Assembly (NCBI GenBank): GCA_023653785.1
Contig: JAMKCH010005405.1
Coordinates: forward strand, 18,162-82,161
Direction of reading: 5' to 3'
Length of the DNA: 64,000 bases
DNA from: Ophioderma brevispina
Taxonomy: Eukaryota > Echinodermata > Ophiuroidea > Amphilepidida > Ophiodermatidae
The notes under the pieces are model-generated. The model was not told the DNA's origin. It saw only the letters and a list, made by a program, of their open reading frames with translations, and did not search any database. The translations under genes and the position numbers were made by a program. Positions 14,001 through 26,447 of this stretch are shown here, in pieces. Positions within the stretch are counted from its first letter, which is position 1. Each line of letters starts with the position of its first letter.

Positions 14001-15124
14001 AATTAACACATGTTTTATGCCAATGTTGTTGAATTTTGCTACTCTTACTTGGAAATGATTCCCAGTAACCACTGGCTTTGGTTTCTTACAGTACATAATA
14101 TATCACAGGCATTGAACTGTGCTGTTGACATGATACTGTCACACAAAGAGAATTTGTTGAGATCAGTTTCAAAAGCTGCCACAACTCTGCATTCAGATAT
14201 ACCGGCATGGTTAACACATGCCTTTGGTATGGTGCTTGGAAAGGAAAAGATAGTTGTGTATGGTTTAGAAAGCAATTCATTTTAATTTATCGGCAGAAAC
14301 GTGTGGCATAGTTATTTTGTGCTCATGTCAAATACCCGATCTTGCACCATACAGGGTGAGTCCAATATGGTGAGGTAGTTACCCGAGTCGCTAGATAAAG
14401 GTAGTCAGACAATCTATTTTTAAAATGCTACGTCCCACCAGACAAGTGTCAGAGTTGCTCCATAAATCAATACTCTTAAAAAGCAAGAGTTGTCAGAACA
14501 AGATGTGCGTTTTAGTCAGGACAACTAAGATTTCAGGAGGGCATATTTTCCCTGCTGGGGAAAACAAATCTCTCTGGCTTTAAAGATAATTTGTCTATTC
14601 AAAATCCCAACCATCCTGTCTCCAAAACGAGACACCCATACTATCAATTTCATATTTGATATAATTAAATGTATGAAAGCTTTTTTGACCTTGGGTATTT
14701 TTGGAAATTAAATCTTTGAGAATGAGAAAGTTGACAATTTTTTTTTCATACGGGAGGTAAGGTAATAAATGATTATTAACTTTATTATTCTTGATACAAA
14801 TTTGAATAGCAATAATAAATTAGGAATTTTAGTACCAGCACAAATTAAACATTTGAATGTTTTGACTTTTTTAATTATTTAATTCAATCAAATAGTTAAT
14901 AGAAAGCTATTTAATTTGTCTGTTGGTTTTAACACATAATACTGGAAGCTTACCACCTTTTTTTAAAACTGTTTTTCTCATTGTCAAAATAGATTAATTT
15001 AGAAAAAAAAATCAAGTTTTAATTTAAAAAAAGGCTTTCACATTAATATTTTCATTGTCCACATGAAAAACACTGATGTCCAGCCTTGGTATGTGGGAAT
15101 ACCTTTTTATATCAGTGCTGTATA

Positions 15125-15319
15125 TTAAAGGCGGACTCAGAGATTTTGAAATATAATTTTTCTGTTAAAACTAAGTTTTCTATATGAAGGACATCGATTT
15201 GAGCTTAGTTATTTCACACAGTGATTAGTATGTGGACAAACATTATGTATATGCAAAAAACACAATTTGTTAGAAAATTGAGGGCACCATTCTTGGGAAA
15301 TCTCCAAGTCGGCCTTTAA
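15125..15319. mobile_element. TTAA-flanked MITE (187 bp)
   Basis: The left end TTAA-AGGCGGACTCAGAGATTT and right end ATCTCCAAGTCGGCCT-TTAA form a near-perfect terminal inverted repeat bounded by TTAA on both sides (15125-15128 and 15316-15319). TTAA duplications are typical of piggyBac, Kolobok and Sola3-type DNA transposons. The body has no frame, so this is a non-autonomous copy. Relatives lie at about 6982-7135 and 52708-53040. Confidence 0.85.
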
Positions 15320-17031
15320 GTTTTCTTAAATATGGGGAATCAAAGACGCATGCACTGAAAACCACCCTTGAGCACCCCCTTAATATCCTGCATAAGTTAA
15401 CAACTCACCCATTTCAATTTTGGAACAAATACGCCACTTGAACTTTTTTAATTTTCATGGAATCTTGCCCTACTGATTCAAAGCACTGATTCCCCACCGG
15501 TAGCCATCTTTGAAATAGAACGACTGTGGCCCACCTTGCAGCAGCAGCATCTTTAACTTAGGGAATCTTGTCTAGGCTCGAGATTTTGAAGTTGATGAGA
15601 TAGATTAGAAGTAGCAGTCGTAAACAGATTGAATTTCATGATCAAGAACGCCAATTATTTCCAGAGTAAAATTTGTGGGTGCATGTATATGGATGAGAGA
15701 GGTACAAGCTAGGAGTTTTTGACAAATTTTGTGCGAGTGCGAAAAAAGCTTGTATTAAGACAGATTATGCTGGTTAAGGCTGCTATTTTGAAAATAAACA
15801 TTGCCTTTTAGCTATAATGCACATCAAGTTTTGACTTTTTTGTTTCACATCATCTTCATAAGAAAAAACTGAGATCAACTTTGAAAACTGTGCACTTGTC
15901 GGTAATAATAAGAAAATAAGAAGAAAAAAGAGTAGAATATACCTAAAAGACTTTTAATAATTAAGCGTCAATGCTGGAAGGCTAGTTTCAGAAAGGGTTC
16001 AAAATCTCTTTTAAGTTGCACTAGACACACACCTGATCTCAATATTAGAAAGATGAATTAGACCTGTCAATTCATCACCATAACACGTTGTCAGCAATAT
16101 TGCTGTATTCGCTCGACAACAGGAAAAGAGCAAACTTCAGGGGAGAGATTCTAATGAATGGATTCTGAAAATAAACATAGGTATTATGGTGTCGTTTGGT
16201 TTAATAGCAGTGCCTGATCGTGTCCGACATATGTGTTTCGTAAGCTTAAGCCTTGCGCTCTAATCCCAGTACCAGCAAATAACAGATATCATGTTTCACG
16301 TGCGACAAGGTTTTCAAAATGTCGACTGACGATTCAAACGTTGAGACGGCACACCTGTGTCAGAAGCACTTAAACGTTATTTCCTAACGAGACGCAACAA
16401 TAACAACGGCTATTTGTCTATGAAATCAGAACAATTAATACATATTCGCCTGTATCAATACCTGAAGAAATCATTTTGAAGTAGGACGTGGGCTATGTTG
16501 TTTTCGTCATATTTGATTTCATCCTCTTTGAGCTTTTCATGATGGAAATTCAAACTGAGCCTGATTTACCGAATAGGATAAATCAGAAATGGATTTGATG
16601 AATGATGGAAATTTAATTGCTATGATATTTGCATTTCATGCTGTATTCATGGAAAACAGACATATAATGTCTTCATTTTCATAAAGCAATATGTTCTCTC
16701 TGGGCACCAAGTAAACGATCAGTGAAGTTCTATAAATGTAACTAGTTTTGTTACAGGCAAGAGGAGGTTGGATTGATATAAACTAGTCTTTGTTTTTGGT
16801 TAGGTTGATGATGGTTCAAATAACCCAGGTTATGATAGATTCCACTGCTGTCTGGACTAGCTCTCATTTATGTAAAGGTATTGAAAGAGCAACGCAGGAG
16901 CTAATATTTGCCCAAGGCCAGTTCCTGTTGTACAGTTGGGTACAAATCAAAGATTACAAAATGTGTGACCCTTTGTTACCTATTTGAAATAATGGTCAAG
17001 ATCCAATGACCTTTGACACTTGGCCTAAAGT

Positions 17032-17281
17032 CAGAGGGTATATTGAGTCAATCCCACAATGCACCAGTTTTGGAAATTTCACCTCAACAAGGTCATGTAA
17101 TTCCACAAAAATCATATTCTTAATACATCAAAATCATGACTTTCACTCTCATTTTAGCCCACAAGGTGCTAGTACTTAGGGGATAACATGATCATGAAAT
17201 ATCTTGTGGTTCTAAAATGTAAACACAGTACAGTATGGGCATATTGCAATGCATTCTGGTATTGATTCAAAACACCCTCTG
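17032..17281. mobile_element. MITE, 250 bp, with ~32-bp terminal inverted repeats
   Basis: The left end cagagggtatattgagtcaa-tcccacaatgca pairs with the right end tgcattctggtattgattca-aaacaccctctg over about 32 bases. There is no frame inside. A second copy lies about 1.2 kb downstream in the same orientation. The target duplication is not clear. Confidence 0.75.
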
Positions 17282-18221
17282 CCCAAAAGTCTAAACAGTG
17301 ATAGAATGTAGTATATGTTGTTCTCATTATTCCAAGTTTGATTTCCAGCAACCTTTGAAAAAAAAAACATTTTAAAGTTGACTGTGTTCAAGCTGTGTAA
17401 AAATCATTTTTTTACTCAAAAAAATGCAAAGAAAACCTTCTGGATGTTGTATCACCTTGAAATATGCTGTTTAAAATGTGAATGATTTTGTTATGGCTTC
17501 TGAAATGTACTAATGCACAATGACAACATTTCTCAAAATCAGAGCCTTCAATGAGGACTGGCTCCCATTGTGGTGTGATTTAGAACTATCCATGTCAGAG
17601 TTTGAATGATTAATAATAACCAAATATACATAGGTCAAATTTTTCTTCATAATTGTGTACCGGTCATTGAATGTAGCCCTAGGATTGATGCTAATGTGGA
17701 GGTATTTAGCGTGGAGGTATCAAAGCGCTGACAGTGATGGCGGTTGTTGTTTAAGCTGGCCTCAAATTGGATTAAAAACACTGATTGCAATTTTCTGCAT
17801 CATCAAACACTGCTGCAGATCCGGAACTGATGATAGGAACAGAAATTGGAAAGACAAACTGATCTATCTTCTGCTGTGCGATTTCTCTACCAAAAAATAA
17901 TTAAGTTGGCTTTAATTGATTGATTTAGTCCAGTTGATCAGTTACATATTTGATGAGGTCTGAGCGTGTCTGATTTTATTGAGTTTTAAACCTTAAATCA
18001 TAGCACAGTGTTTATGCACATAACTATGCAGAGTGCATAATCCTAAATTAAATCCCCTGGGACTTACCACTCTTATTGTCAGTATCTCTGATTGGCTCAT
18101 TACGTAATAGAGCATGATATATCACTCTGAGTAACCAATAAGAATATAGCTATCTGTATGCACCTTTAAGCTTTTCTTAACCATGTCTCTGATTGGCTGA
18201 TTTTGTCATATAACCTTATAA

Positions 18222-18484
18222 ATAACCAATCGCACCAGTTTTGAGAATTTCACTTCAATAAGGTCATGTGATCACACAAAAATCTTATTTTCATCACATA
18301 AAAACCCTGACTTTTACACTCATTTTTAGCCCACAAAGCACAAGTACTTAGGATTTTTTATCATCATGAAATGTTTGTTGCTCTTAAACTTTTTGAACAC
18401 TTTTTACCCCTAAGTACTGACATTATTTTGTTTAGTATAAGGACATTGCAATGCATTATGGGATTGGTTCAAATCACCCTCTGG
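18222..18484. mobile_element. Second copy of the 17.0-kb MITE, left end damaged
   Basis: It shares gcaccagttttg-gaatttcac, aaggtcatgt, tttagcccacaa and the intact right terminal repeat (atgggattggttcaaatcac-cctctg) with 17032-17281. About seven bases of the left terminal repeat are deleted. Just upstream (18090-18220) a short gattggct/accaat-containing segment is itself partly duplicated. Confidence 0.7.
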
Positions 18485-19636
18485 GTTATGACCTTTGGGC
18501 TTGCCGTAACCTCCCAAATACTGCAGTTACTTATGTGGGCTGTTTATTGTTACCCCATCTTCATTTAACTCAGTGCATTATAGATGTTCAATTTTGCTAT
18601 ACTCAAATTAAAACCAGTTAAAAGAAAAATAAGATGTTAGTACAGGCCAATTTCCAAACACATGCAGTATGCCAGCACATATTGGAAACCATCATGATAG
18701 TATACAAAACATGCCGTAAATGTACTAGATATGTGAAGGCATGCCCGCAGAATTCCTCCCGTGAATTTTTGCTCTACCATTAAATCCCCATTCCCCAGGA
18801 TATTTGGGTAATCTGCTATGCAAATAATCCCAATATTGTTTGACATGGAGATTTGCCCCATTCAAAGATTTACCATAATAAAATGCTTCCGTGTTTGACT
18901 AGATTTTAATAAATGTTCGTCTGTTTATGAAGCAAAGAGAACAAAAATATTGGTTTGGTAATTCTGGCGAAAACATTTGGATTTTAAGCAACAAAAACAC
19001 GCCGTTTCCCTTTTCCCTCCATGCGAACATTTATTAGTTTGCCTGGAATGTAACGACACCATGCACGTGTAATTGTGATTCAACTGAACGCAATTTTACA
19101 GCTGGCTTTTTTTAATAACTTGCGAAATGTGGTGCTGTAAAAGAGGAGATGGCTTGGAGGCGTCGAGAAAATTGTGACCATTGTATACGGATATTGGCTT
19201 GATACAGGCTTCAAAGGAGACGCCGGCTTTTTGGTTTCCATGAGTTAGTGTGTTGTGAAATTGATGTGGAATTGGCGCTGAGAACAGAGTGATGCCACAT
19301 ATAGAATCATTGTAATTCAATTTGGTTGTCGATAAAAACCATGTGCTAGGGACCGATGCTACAAGGTCATGATCACTGGTTATAGATGGTTGTGTACTCT
19401 AAATGATTCAATGTAAAGTATTGATTACTTTGTAGTTTATTTGAGGGTGTAAATAATTGATCATCTTGGGATTACATTCTGTTGGTTCAAGCAATACTCA
19501 TTATGAAAAGGAAGATTTTTTTTAACATCAGTTGTATAATTTCAGTCACGCATTAATGGTTAATACTTTTGAAAAGATCGGGAACACGATATATTGATTT
19601 GAATGGGAACAGCCGAGAACAAATCTACAAATCCTG

Positions 19637-19650
19637 GTTACCATAGAAAC
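19637..19650. promoter_or_regulatory. RFX X-box-like palindrome
   Basis: GTTACCATAGAAAC fits the X-box half-site arrangement. It sits in a perfect 7-bp hairpin (CCTGGTT, 8-base loop, AACCAGG) at 19633-19654. Intronic; function unproven. Confidence 0.3.
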
Positions 19651-21286
19651 CAGGTTCGTTACTATGGTGTGGTTAATGGATGCAAGAAGTAAGAGATTTT
19701 TTTGCGGAGGAAGGAAGCTTGCAGGAGACATAAAAGAACATGCATTGATAGCATCTCTTGTGTTTTTGAGCTTCACTGCATCTCTAGTTCTTGATCACAG
19801 GTCATGTAAAGGTCATCCCATTTGGTAACTTAGTAATGTACAAGCTTGTAATGGTAGATTTAGTCAAAATGCTGACATTTGAAAATTGTTTCAGTGCAGA
19901 AAAGCTGACTCGTTAAGAAAAAATTAAAAACAAAATTTAATTTAGAATATCAAGAGATTGTCATTTCTTTTCATTTTCTTTTTTACCTATATCGAGTGAT
20001 GGTTACTTTTTATAGCGCTTTAAACTTTTTAGCTCAAGTTCCTTTTTTTCTGTACACTTAGCATTACACTTAACCTCCTCAGGGAATGATCGTTTAGTTT
20101 GCTTGATTGTAGTTGAGCTCTAAATTATCTTATACTTTGGAGAATTTGACCATTTCCCATAAGATGGAAGGGGAAAAGTGATAATGAATCAAACAAGATG
20201 CTTATGGATAGGGACAAGAACCATTTTATTTCTTTCAGGATAAGGGTTGTAATCATGAATATGGTCGTAAATGGCTTTGTCTTGGGCATAAAAGCTATAT
20301 TAGATTATGAAGTAACTAAATTAGTAAAACGTCAAATGCATTGAAAATTGAAAAGCTGTGATCTTCTTGAAATTGGAAAAGCATCACACAATGAATAAAA
20401 CCGCGTACTTGGTTTACGATCTCCCAATATGATTAGTCCCACGAATCAACACTTCCGCTCGTACACAACAGAATCATATCACACGAAATGAATGTGATAA
20501 TGGATATTTTGTGCCGCCCTGCTGACAGTGAAAAATCACTTAGGCAACATGGCGTAGATGGAGAGCGCCTGAAAATTGCTTCATCAACAGAGCGTAACAA
20601 GAGATGATTTCAAAGCTTGGACTCTCCTGTTACAAGATGAAAAGATTATTAATTAAAGTAGAGTGTCAACCCGGTAACTTATCTGTAAAAGCTGGCAAGA
20701 TACTCACACATGGTGTTACTATATCATAGAGAAATAGCAAAAGATGTTTGTATATTGAACAGTAGGTGTGATGTAAACTAGCTAGAATTTGTAGAAAGTA
20801 TCTAGAAATGTTGAATCAAGGAATTCAGGTTTTTAGTAGAGGGCTTGTGAGGATGGATCTTATTCTTGCAGAGATTTGTAAGAGGAGGAGAGGGGGTGAT
20901 TCTTGTAAGTGTTATGCGAGAATCACCTCATCAATTGTTTATAAATGGTGCTTGAAACTATATCTGTGTTTTAGGATGGGTTGGTGAACATCTATTAAGA
21001 GAAATTATGAATATATTTATGTAAGGATGAATGCCTCAAGTGGATTTAATTGAATCTTTCTTGACCTCTAAAACGAGAATGAAACACTTGTGTTAAATCG
21101 GATACCTTGTTATTGAAATATTGCGAGTCGACAATTGTAAATGGAATTAATGATTCTGTGTGTCATAACAAGGGATTACTTGATTGAGAGAAGGCTTTCT
21201 GTTATATATCAGTGCCACTAAGTAATATTCTTCCTCCTCAAAAGAATCACTTGATATCTAGTGATGTATTAGATACATATAAATAT

Positions 21287-21435
21287 TTACACAATCAGAA
21301 CTTAAAGTTTAGTTAGTTAAACCAAAGTTTTAAATCCGGTTTTGTCCCCGCTAACGGGGGTGGCCGGATACACCTCACACTCAGCAATACTGCTGTGTGA
21401 GGATTAAAAGAATATATAATTACACAATCAGAACT
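21287..21435. mobile_element. 117-bp structured insertion flanked by a 16-bp direct repeat
   Basis: TTACACAATCAGAACT occurs at 21287-21302 and again, exactly, at 21420-21435. This is the length expected of a target-site duplication made by LINE-type retroposition. The 117 bases between contain two stem-loops: CCCCG-ctaa-CGGGG at 21346-21359, within an outer CCGG...CCGG, and CCTCACAC...GTGTGAGG at 21373-21402. The insert is much more GC-rich than its surroundings. I do not recognise the RNA or SINE it came from. Confidence 0.6.
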
Positions 21436-21747
21436 GAAAAGAGTCTATCATTTTACACTACATTTTAAAGGTGCTTTTGTGGATTGAAATATGGACCAAC
21501 AGGACCCAGTGTTGATCCTTGTGGAACGTACTTGCTACAAACAGTTTTATATTGTGATCTAAGTTCATTCTGGTAGGAGAACCCCAGAATTGATTCTTGT
21601 AAAACTTACCAGCTACTAACGGTTTGACTTTCAGATCCCCAGCTTACAACAAGGCTTTTTGTTTGTTAAAAAATATATTTATAATTACGTAAATTTTGTG
21701 GGTATTATTGTACATTTTTTTTCCTTTTGTCTTTCCTCATTTTTCAG

Positions 21748-21880
21748 TTGGAAGACTGTTTATATGACGAACGTAACCGCTTTGCAGTGGACCTACAGCT
21801 TTGCATGCTAGAGCAAACCCACCAAGAGGCAATGCAGTTCACGTCATCTCTGCTAGACACAGCGATGATGACGATGAGGA
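21748..21880 (+). CDS. PDZRN3: PDZRN3-like gene, linker exon after PDZ2
   Basis: A 133-base exon between ...ctcatttttcag and gtaagt. It enters in phase 0 and leaves in phase 1. It encodes LEDCLYDERNRF, then AVDLQLCMLEQTHQEAMQF and TSSLLDTAMMTMR. The DERN-F, DL, MLEQ-H-EAMQFT-S-L pattern is the predicted helical segment that follows PDZ2 in PDZRN3, so the frame is right at least up to TSSLL. After that point the similarity stops. The residue string DTAMMTMR is unlike the family, and the exon end phase (1) does not match the phase-0 start of the homologous next exon; see the finding on the tandem acceptor. The two other frames contain stops in this exon. Confidence 0.88.
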
Positions 21881-22373
21881 GTAAGTGTTGGTTATTTTCT
21901 ACAAAGTAATATATTCTTAGTGGGCTCCCCCCAGTCCGTTTTTTTTTCAAGGCCAAAATTTGTATTTTATTTAAATAATTAGCTTGGGAACTTACCTTTT
22001 TTTTTCTTCAAATTTGGCAAAAATCGGACATTCCTTCACAAAGTTGTGATTATTTTTGTTCGTCAAAGTCAACGGCAATGTCATGAATATCTTATGTATT
22101 TCCTTTATTTTTAATTCTTTTGTATTGTATTGTTTTGTGTTGATATTTTGGGGTAATATTTGAGCTTTTTAATATGATTTCTTTAATAATTCTTTTATTT
22201 ATTGCATTTAATATGCTGAAATACTTTTAGCTAAAGTGTACTCTACATTTTATGATAATTTGACTTGATGAACTTAATTGGCTTATTAATTATTGTTAAT
22301 TAATTAGACATTTTTTAACGGACAAAACTTTAAATGCGATTTCCTCAAAACAACGTTTTATGTTGTGTATACC

Positions 22374-22690
22374 CGCTTGGGACATGATTACTCAAAAAGT
22401 ATTAATGGTAGAGCCTCCAAATTTGGACTGAAACTTGCTGAGGTGTAGGGCTTGAAACTGTACTAGAATTAAATAACTTGAACCATGGGAACATACCTGT
22501 TGCCGTGGTAACATAAAACAATAATGATTGATTTTTGATTTTGACCTTTGACCTTTCAGGTGACCCCCCAAATGTCAGTCGATTTTTATAATTCTAGTAC
22601 AGAATCAAGCTCTGTCTCTAAAAAGCAATTTAGTTTTTAGTTCATTCCAATAGAGCATTTAGTTTTTGAGTAATGATGTCCCAATCGTCT
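22374..22690. mobile_element. Inverted-repeat element with X-box-like palindrome inside
   Basis: The outer arms cttgggacatgattactcaa and tttttgagtaatgatgtccc are inverted complements. An inner pair, gcttgaaactgtactagaat against ttctagtacagaatcaagc, is too. Between them lie TGACCTTTGACC (near 22546) and the X-box-like GTTGCCGTGGTAAC (22499-22512). Total about 315 bp, no frame; the target duplication was not identified. Confidence 0.65.
22499..22512. promoter_or_regulatory. RFX X-box-like palindrome inside the 22.4-kb element
   Basis: GTTGCCGTGGTAAC matches GTTGCC-N2-GGTAAC. It lies within a transposon-like inverted repeat, so related copies elsewhere in this genome may carry it too. Confidence 0.35.
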
Positions 22691-22726
22691 CTACCTTCAA
22701 ATTTTACCAAATTCAATATGGCCGCT

Positions 22727-22740
22727 GTTGCCATGGTAAC
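22727..22740. promoter_or_regulatory. RFX X-box-like palindrome
   Basis: GTTGCCATGGTAAC is a textbook-like X-box palindrome 228 bases downstream of the previous one and just outside the inverted-repeat element. Confidence 0.4.
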
Positions 22741-25729
22741 AGGTCACATGACCAACTTTGTTACCCATATTTAGAGAGAGTAATGTCCAAGGTATATATT
22801 AAATCTAATAATGGCAAACTACATGTAAAGAACTTTAATGTACATGCATTAAAATCATGACCCTCCAAAAGTGGGGGATACCACCTTAAATATTTATAGG
22901 ATATTGACCAGCTGTAAAGTGTTTTTTTTTATTCATGTTTTTCATGGTACTGTTTTTTCCCCTCAAAATCGTAAACTGCATTTTTTTTCCTCCCACTAGC
23001 TCTTGCTTTAATCTGAAATTTTGGCTAATGTGTTTCTTGTGGGCATCGTCCCGAATGCCTCCATGCTTTTGTTTTCTCTCTTGTCTGACATTTTACCTCC
23101 ATCCATCTTTGCCCTGTCAATCCCCTGAAGCTGCTTGTAAAACAGAGAAGTACATACTAAATCTTCAAGTAGTTGGATGCAAATGGACAAGCCATGTGTC
23201 TCTACGCCAACCTTAACCCCTGTGGCTTACCACTGTTCAAAAACCAATTACTTTAAGCCATGGACACTACTAGCCAAGGCCGATTGGCGTAATTACATCA
23301 TGTAATCCCTAAAAAGAACCAATCCATAGACAGTTAAGAAAAAGGTTAAGGTGCATTATATAGTCTATTTTGATTGGTTACTCAAGGAGCTATCTCAGGT
23401 TCATCATGTAAATGATCCAATCAAGATCTGTAAGGAACGATGGTAGTTTTCTCAGGGAGTAATGACTCATTAAGACAGATGAACAAATGATAGATTAGCA
23501 TGTGTAGCTACTTCTCAGTTCATATCCCATCCACCTATTAGAAATGACTTAGGGATTTATTTCCATGCTGGTGAATTTTTGATCTTGCAATTGGAGATGA
23601 CTTGATGCCTTAGGTTTAGCATGCCTTTTTTATTGACTAATATAAGTGGCTGTCTCAGCTGCCCAGTAAAAGAACATCACTTTCATTTTAAATCACCAAG
23701 GCCCAGTGGAAATAGCTGGACCTAAGCTTTGATCAGCTGTAGAATTCCTATCAGGCAATTTTGGGTTAAAAACTGCCTAAGAAAAATAGTAAAGAGGTTT
23801 TTTGCTACACCTCATTGGATCACGCTTTTCCCATTTTGGTTATATATTGCTTGCAAGATTTAGACGTACCCTCCTTCATACCATGCCAGCCTTCGTTAGT
23901 GACACCACTGTTCAGTGGAATTAAACTGACATTTAGGTCAATGGAAGTGTTTTATGGCTCAGAATGGATTCTTTTAAAAACATTTTGTGAGTTAGGGTTA
24001 GACGTAATACAAGTGACAGGGTCTTGAGAGTGGTGTAGGTTCAGGCTGGCAGCTAGTAGCGCTCTGTTGTATCGGCTTACAGAAAAGCACTTTGTAGGAG
24101 ACAGTGGAGAAACATAGCATGGGTACTAAACTGGAACATGTGTCTAATCTGCATGTTAGCTATCCAAACAGGCGTAACCCTAACTTCTAACCTTCCTTAT
24201 CATACATGTCTTCTAACCTTAAAGGAACTATCAGTGCAAAAGTTTTCAAATATTCAGAACTGATTTGCAAAAGTAGCTTAAAGTTAAAGATTAATGTTAT
24301 GATTTCTTTGTAAGGTGTTTTTTTCGCATGAAATATTGACAAATATAAATCTCAATTTAATTGCATGGTCCAGGGAGTGTCTGTATAGGCAGATGTCCAG
24401 AGTTGATTAAAATATTTGGTTTTATCCTTTTCAGGTTGTTTTCATTCTTATCAGGGTTTGCTGGGATACCCATACTTAGTGGTTACAAAATAAAAAAAAT
24501 CACAATTTTTGATATTTTTTGAATAGATTTTCTGTTTTAATAAATCACTGATATAAAAAGTATCTTTAAGAGGTCACAGCACATTAGAGCATCTTGTTGC
24601 TATGGTTTTGTTTCAGCAAATCCCATGAAAGTAGTGTGTGTCCTTTAAGGAAGTATTTCAAGGTAGATAAAAAAATACCAGTAACATTAATTAAGAGTTG
24701 TGAATTAGACAGGGCTCTTATATTCAACAATGCCCCCTATTCGTTTATTACATTAGTGTGCATTGTTAATGGCCAGTGAACCCCACGGTCGCTGCATCTG
24801 TACACGCTGTGGTCTAGTTCAGGAAGTGTGATGCATGATACGTATTAAGACGTAGCTGTACGTCACACTTTTAGATGGGAGACTTGTCTTTTGAAAATGT
24901 TGTAGATGTACAGGATTTAACAAAAGGAAATACTACTCATTTCAAACAAAACTTATTTTGCAATCTTTTGCCGGGTGGCATGGATATTAAAGTGTAATAA
25001 TCATTTGAAAGGGTGAAGGGAGACATTCTTTTTGCTTTTTATTGTTGTGCTTCTTGTAAAAACTGATCTTGGGATTCAACCATGTTACCAGTGGTTTGTT
25101 AGAAACAACTCTTGATCCCAACTTGTCTGCATCATCTGGACGGTTAAAGCCACCCTTGTGAGATAAAAAAAAAAAAAATTGTGGGCGCATTGTTATTTCC
25201 TGATAAATCATTGTGCAACATGATTAAATCCCCGATTAAATTGCACTTTCCACACTTAAAACCATGGTTCAGATATCTATGATTTCACACTCAAGTTTCT
25301 GAGAAAAATATGCACAGCTGTGGCCAAAAAAAAAAAATCGAAATTTTCGTAATATCATAAGCCATATGTTAACCCACTCTAATTTAGAGAGTCTAACGTC
25401 ACATATTCCTATTCCTAAACAGAAATATAAATGGGCTACATTTAGTCAAGAGCCCTGATATTGATTAGCACAGGCCTACCATCGCAGGTTAATCAGTTCT
25501 GAACATCCTAACAGTTACCCATTCAGTCTGTATCTTATTGCACCATCATTTACATGCAGCCTTAAAAGCCACAGCGCAACTCGGCTAAGGTGACGTGATT
25601 GGCCTCGACATAACCACTCAACGCCTTCCACTGATTTCTGGCCATGGGAATTGAAACACGGGAAGAATTCTCGTAATTGTGCTTCTTCAACACTAGTATT
25701 TGAGGCATGATACAGGAATAGGGTTGTGG

Positions 25730-25967
25730 GATGTGCCTAAGAGAAGATTTCAGTAGCTTCCCACAATGCATTGCTTCCAATGGAGGTTTTTGTACAGGTA
25801 CTGAAGTGAATCGTTAGTGATGAAACATGGCTAAATTGACAGTACTGATCACAAACTTGCATTTTAAGAGTGTTTCATCTCTAACAATTCATATGACTAC
25901 CTGTGCAAAACTTCCACTGGAAGCAATGCATTGTGGGAAGCTACTGATATCGTCTCTTGATGTGCCT
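25730..25967. mobile_element. MITE, 220 bp, with perfect 9-bp target duplication
   Basis: GATGTGCCT flanks the element exactly (25730-25738 and 25959-25967). The element (25739-25958) has inverted ends of about 60 bp: aagagaagatttcagtagct and agctactgatatcgtctctt, continuing through tcccacaatgcattgcttcc. A 9-bp duplication with long inverted ends is typical of Mutator-like elements, so I infer a MULE-type MITE. The open frame across its left end on the - strand is a shadow. Confidence 0.9.
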
Positions 25968-26447
25968 TATGACAATAAATAGACAGACTGGTATGAGAAG
26001 GGGATTAAACTGGGCCATGACGGCATGGAACCGCAACCACTTAAATTGTTTGGATTTCTAAAAATCTGGTGGAGTTTTAAACTTGTACAAATATTATCTT
26101 TGTACTCACAAATTTGTGACAATTAGAGAATGGTTTTGAAAGGAATATTTTCCTCGCAAGAAAGTCAGTCATTTTATTTCAGGTTTATAAATGAGGAGTT
26201 CAGTCAAATTTACTTCTAGATAAAAAAGTACCAACAGGGTCCCTTCCTTTGTTAAATTAATTAAGGAGTGGTTGAATGTTTCTCTGGAAATTTTGCATTG
26301 GAAAGTTACGTCAAATGAATGTTTTTGTCAATTTGGTTCATTTGAGTTGACAAATATACATTGATGTGATGTGAATGAGATTAAGATTAGAATTTAGTGT
26401 CATTTTTCACATACAGCTAATGTGGTCAAATTCTTGTTTGTATTCTG

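Larger units (their letters stand above)
6604..21747 (+). other. Large intron, 15,144 bases, phase 0
   Basis: GT (gtaagt) to AG (ctcatttttcag) intron. No coding exon was recognised in it. It contains a TTAA-type MITE and its relative (about 7.0 and 15.1 kb), a tandem duplication (10.7-11.0 kb), a MITE pair (17.0 and 18.2 kb), an X-box-like motif (19637) and a small retroposed-looking insert (21.3 kb). Other parts (about 7.2-10.7, 11.0-15.1, 15.3-17.0, 18.5-21.3 kb) show no repeat or frame I can name. Several GC-richer blocks (about 8.6-9.4 and 13.0-13.8 kb) are candidates for conserved non-coding DNA but need another species to test. Confidence 0.85.

Noticed and set aside
21850..21880. Acidic HSDDDDEE reading at the end of the linker exon
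   Set aside because: It looks like the acidic linker of relatives, but that frame carries stops upstream in the exon and its end phase fits neither acceptor at 30478 nor 30494.
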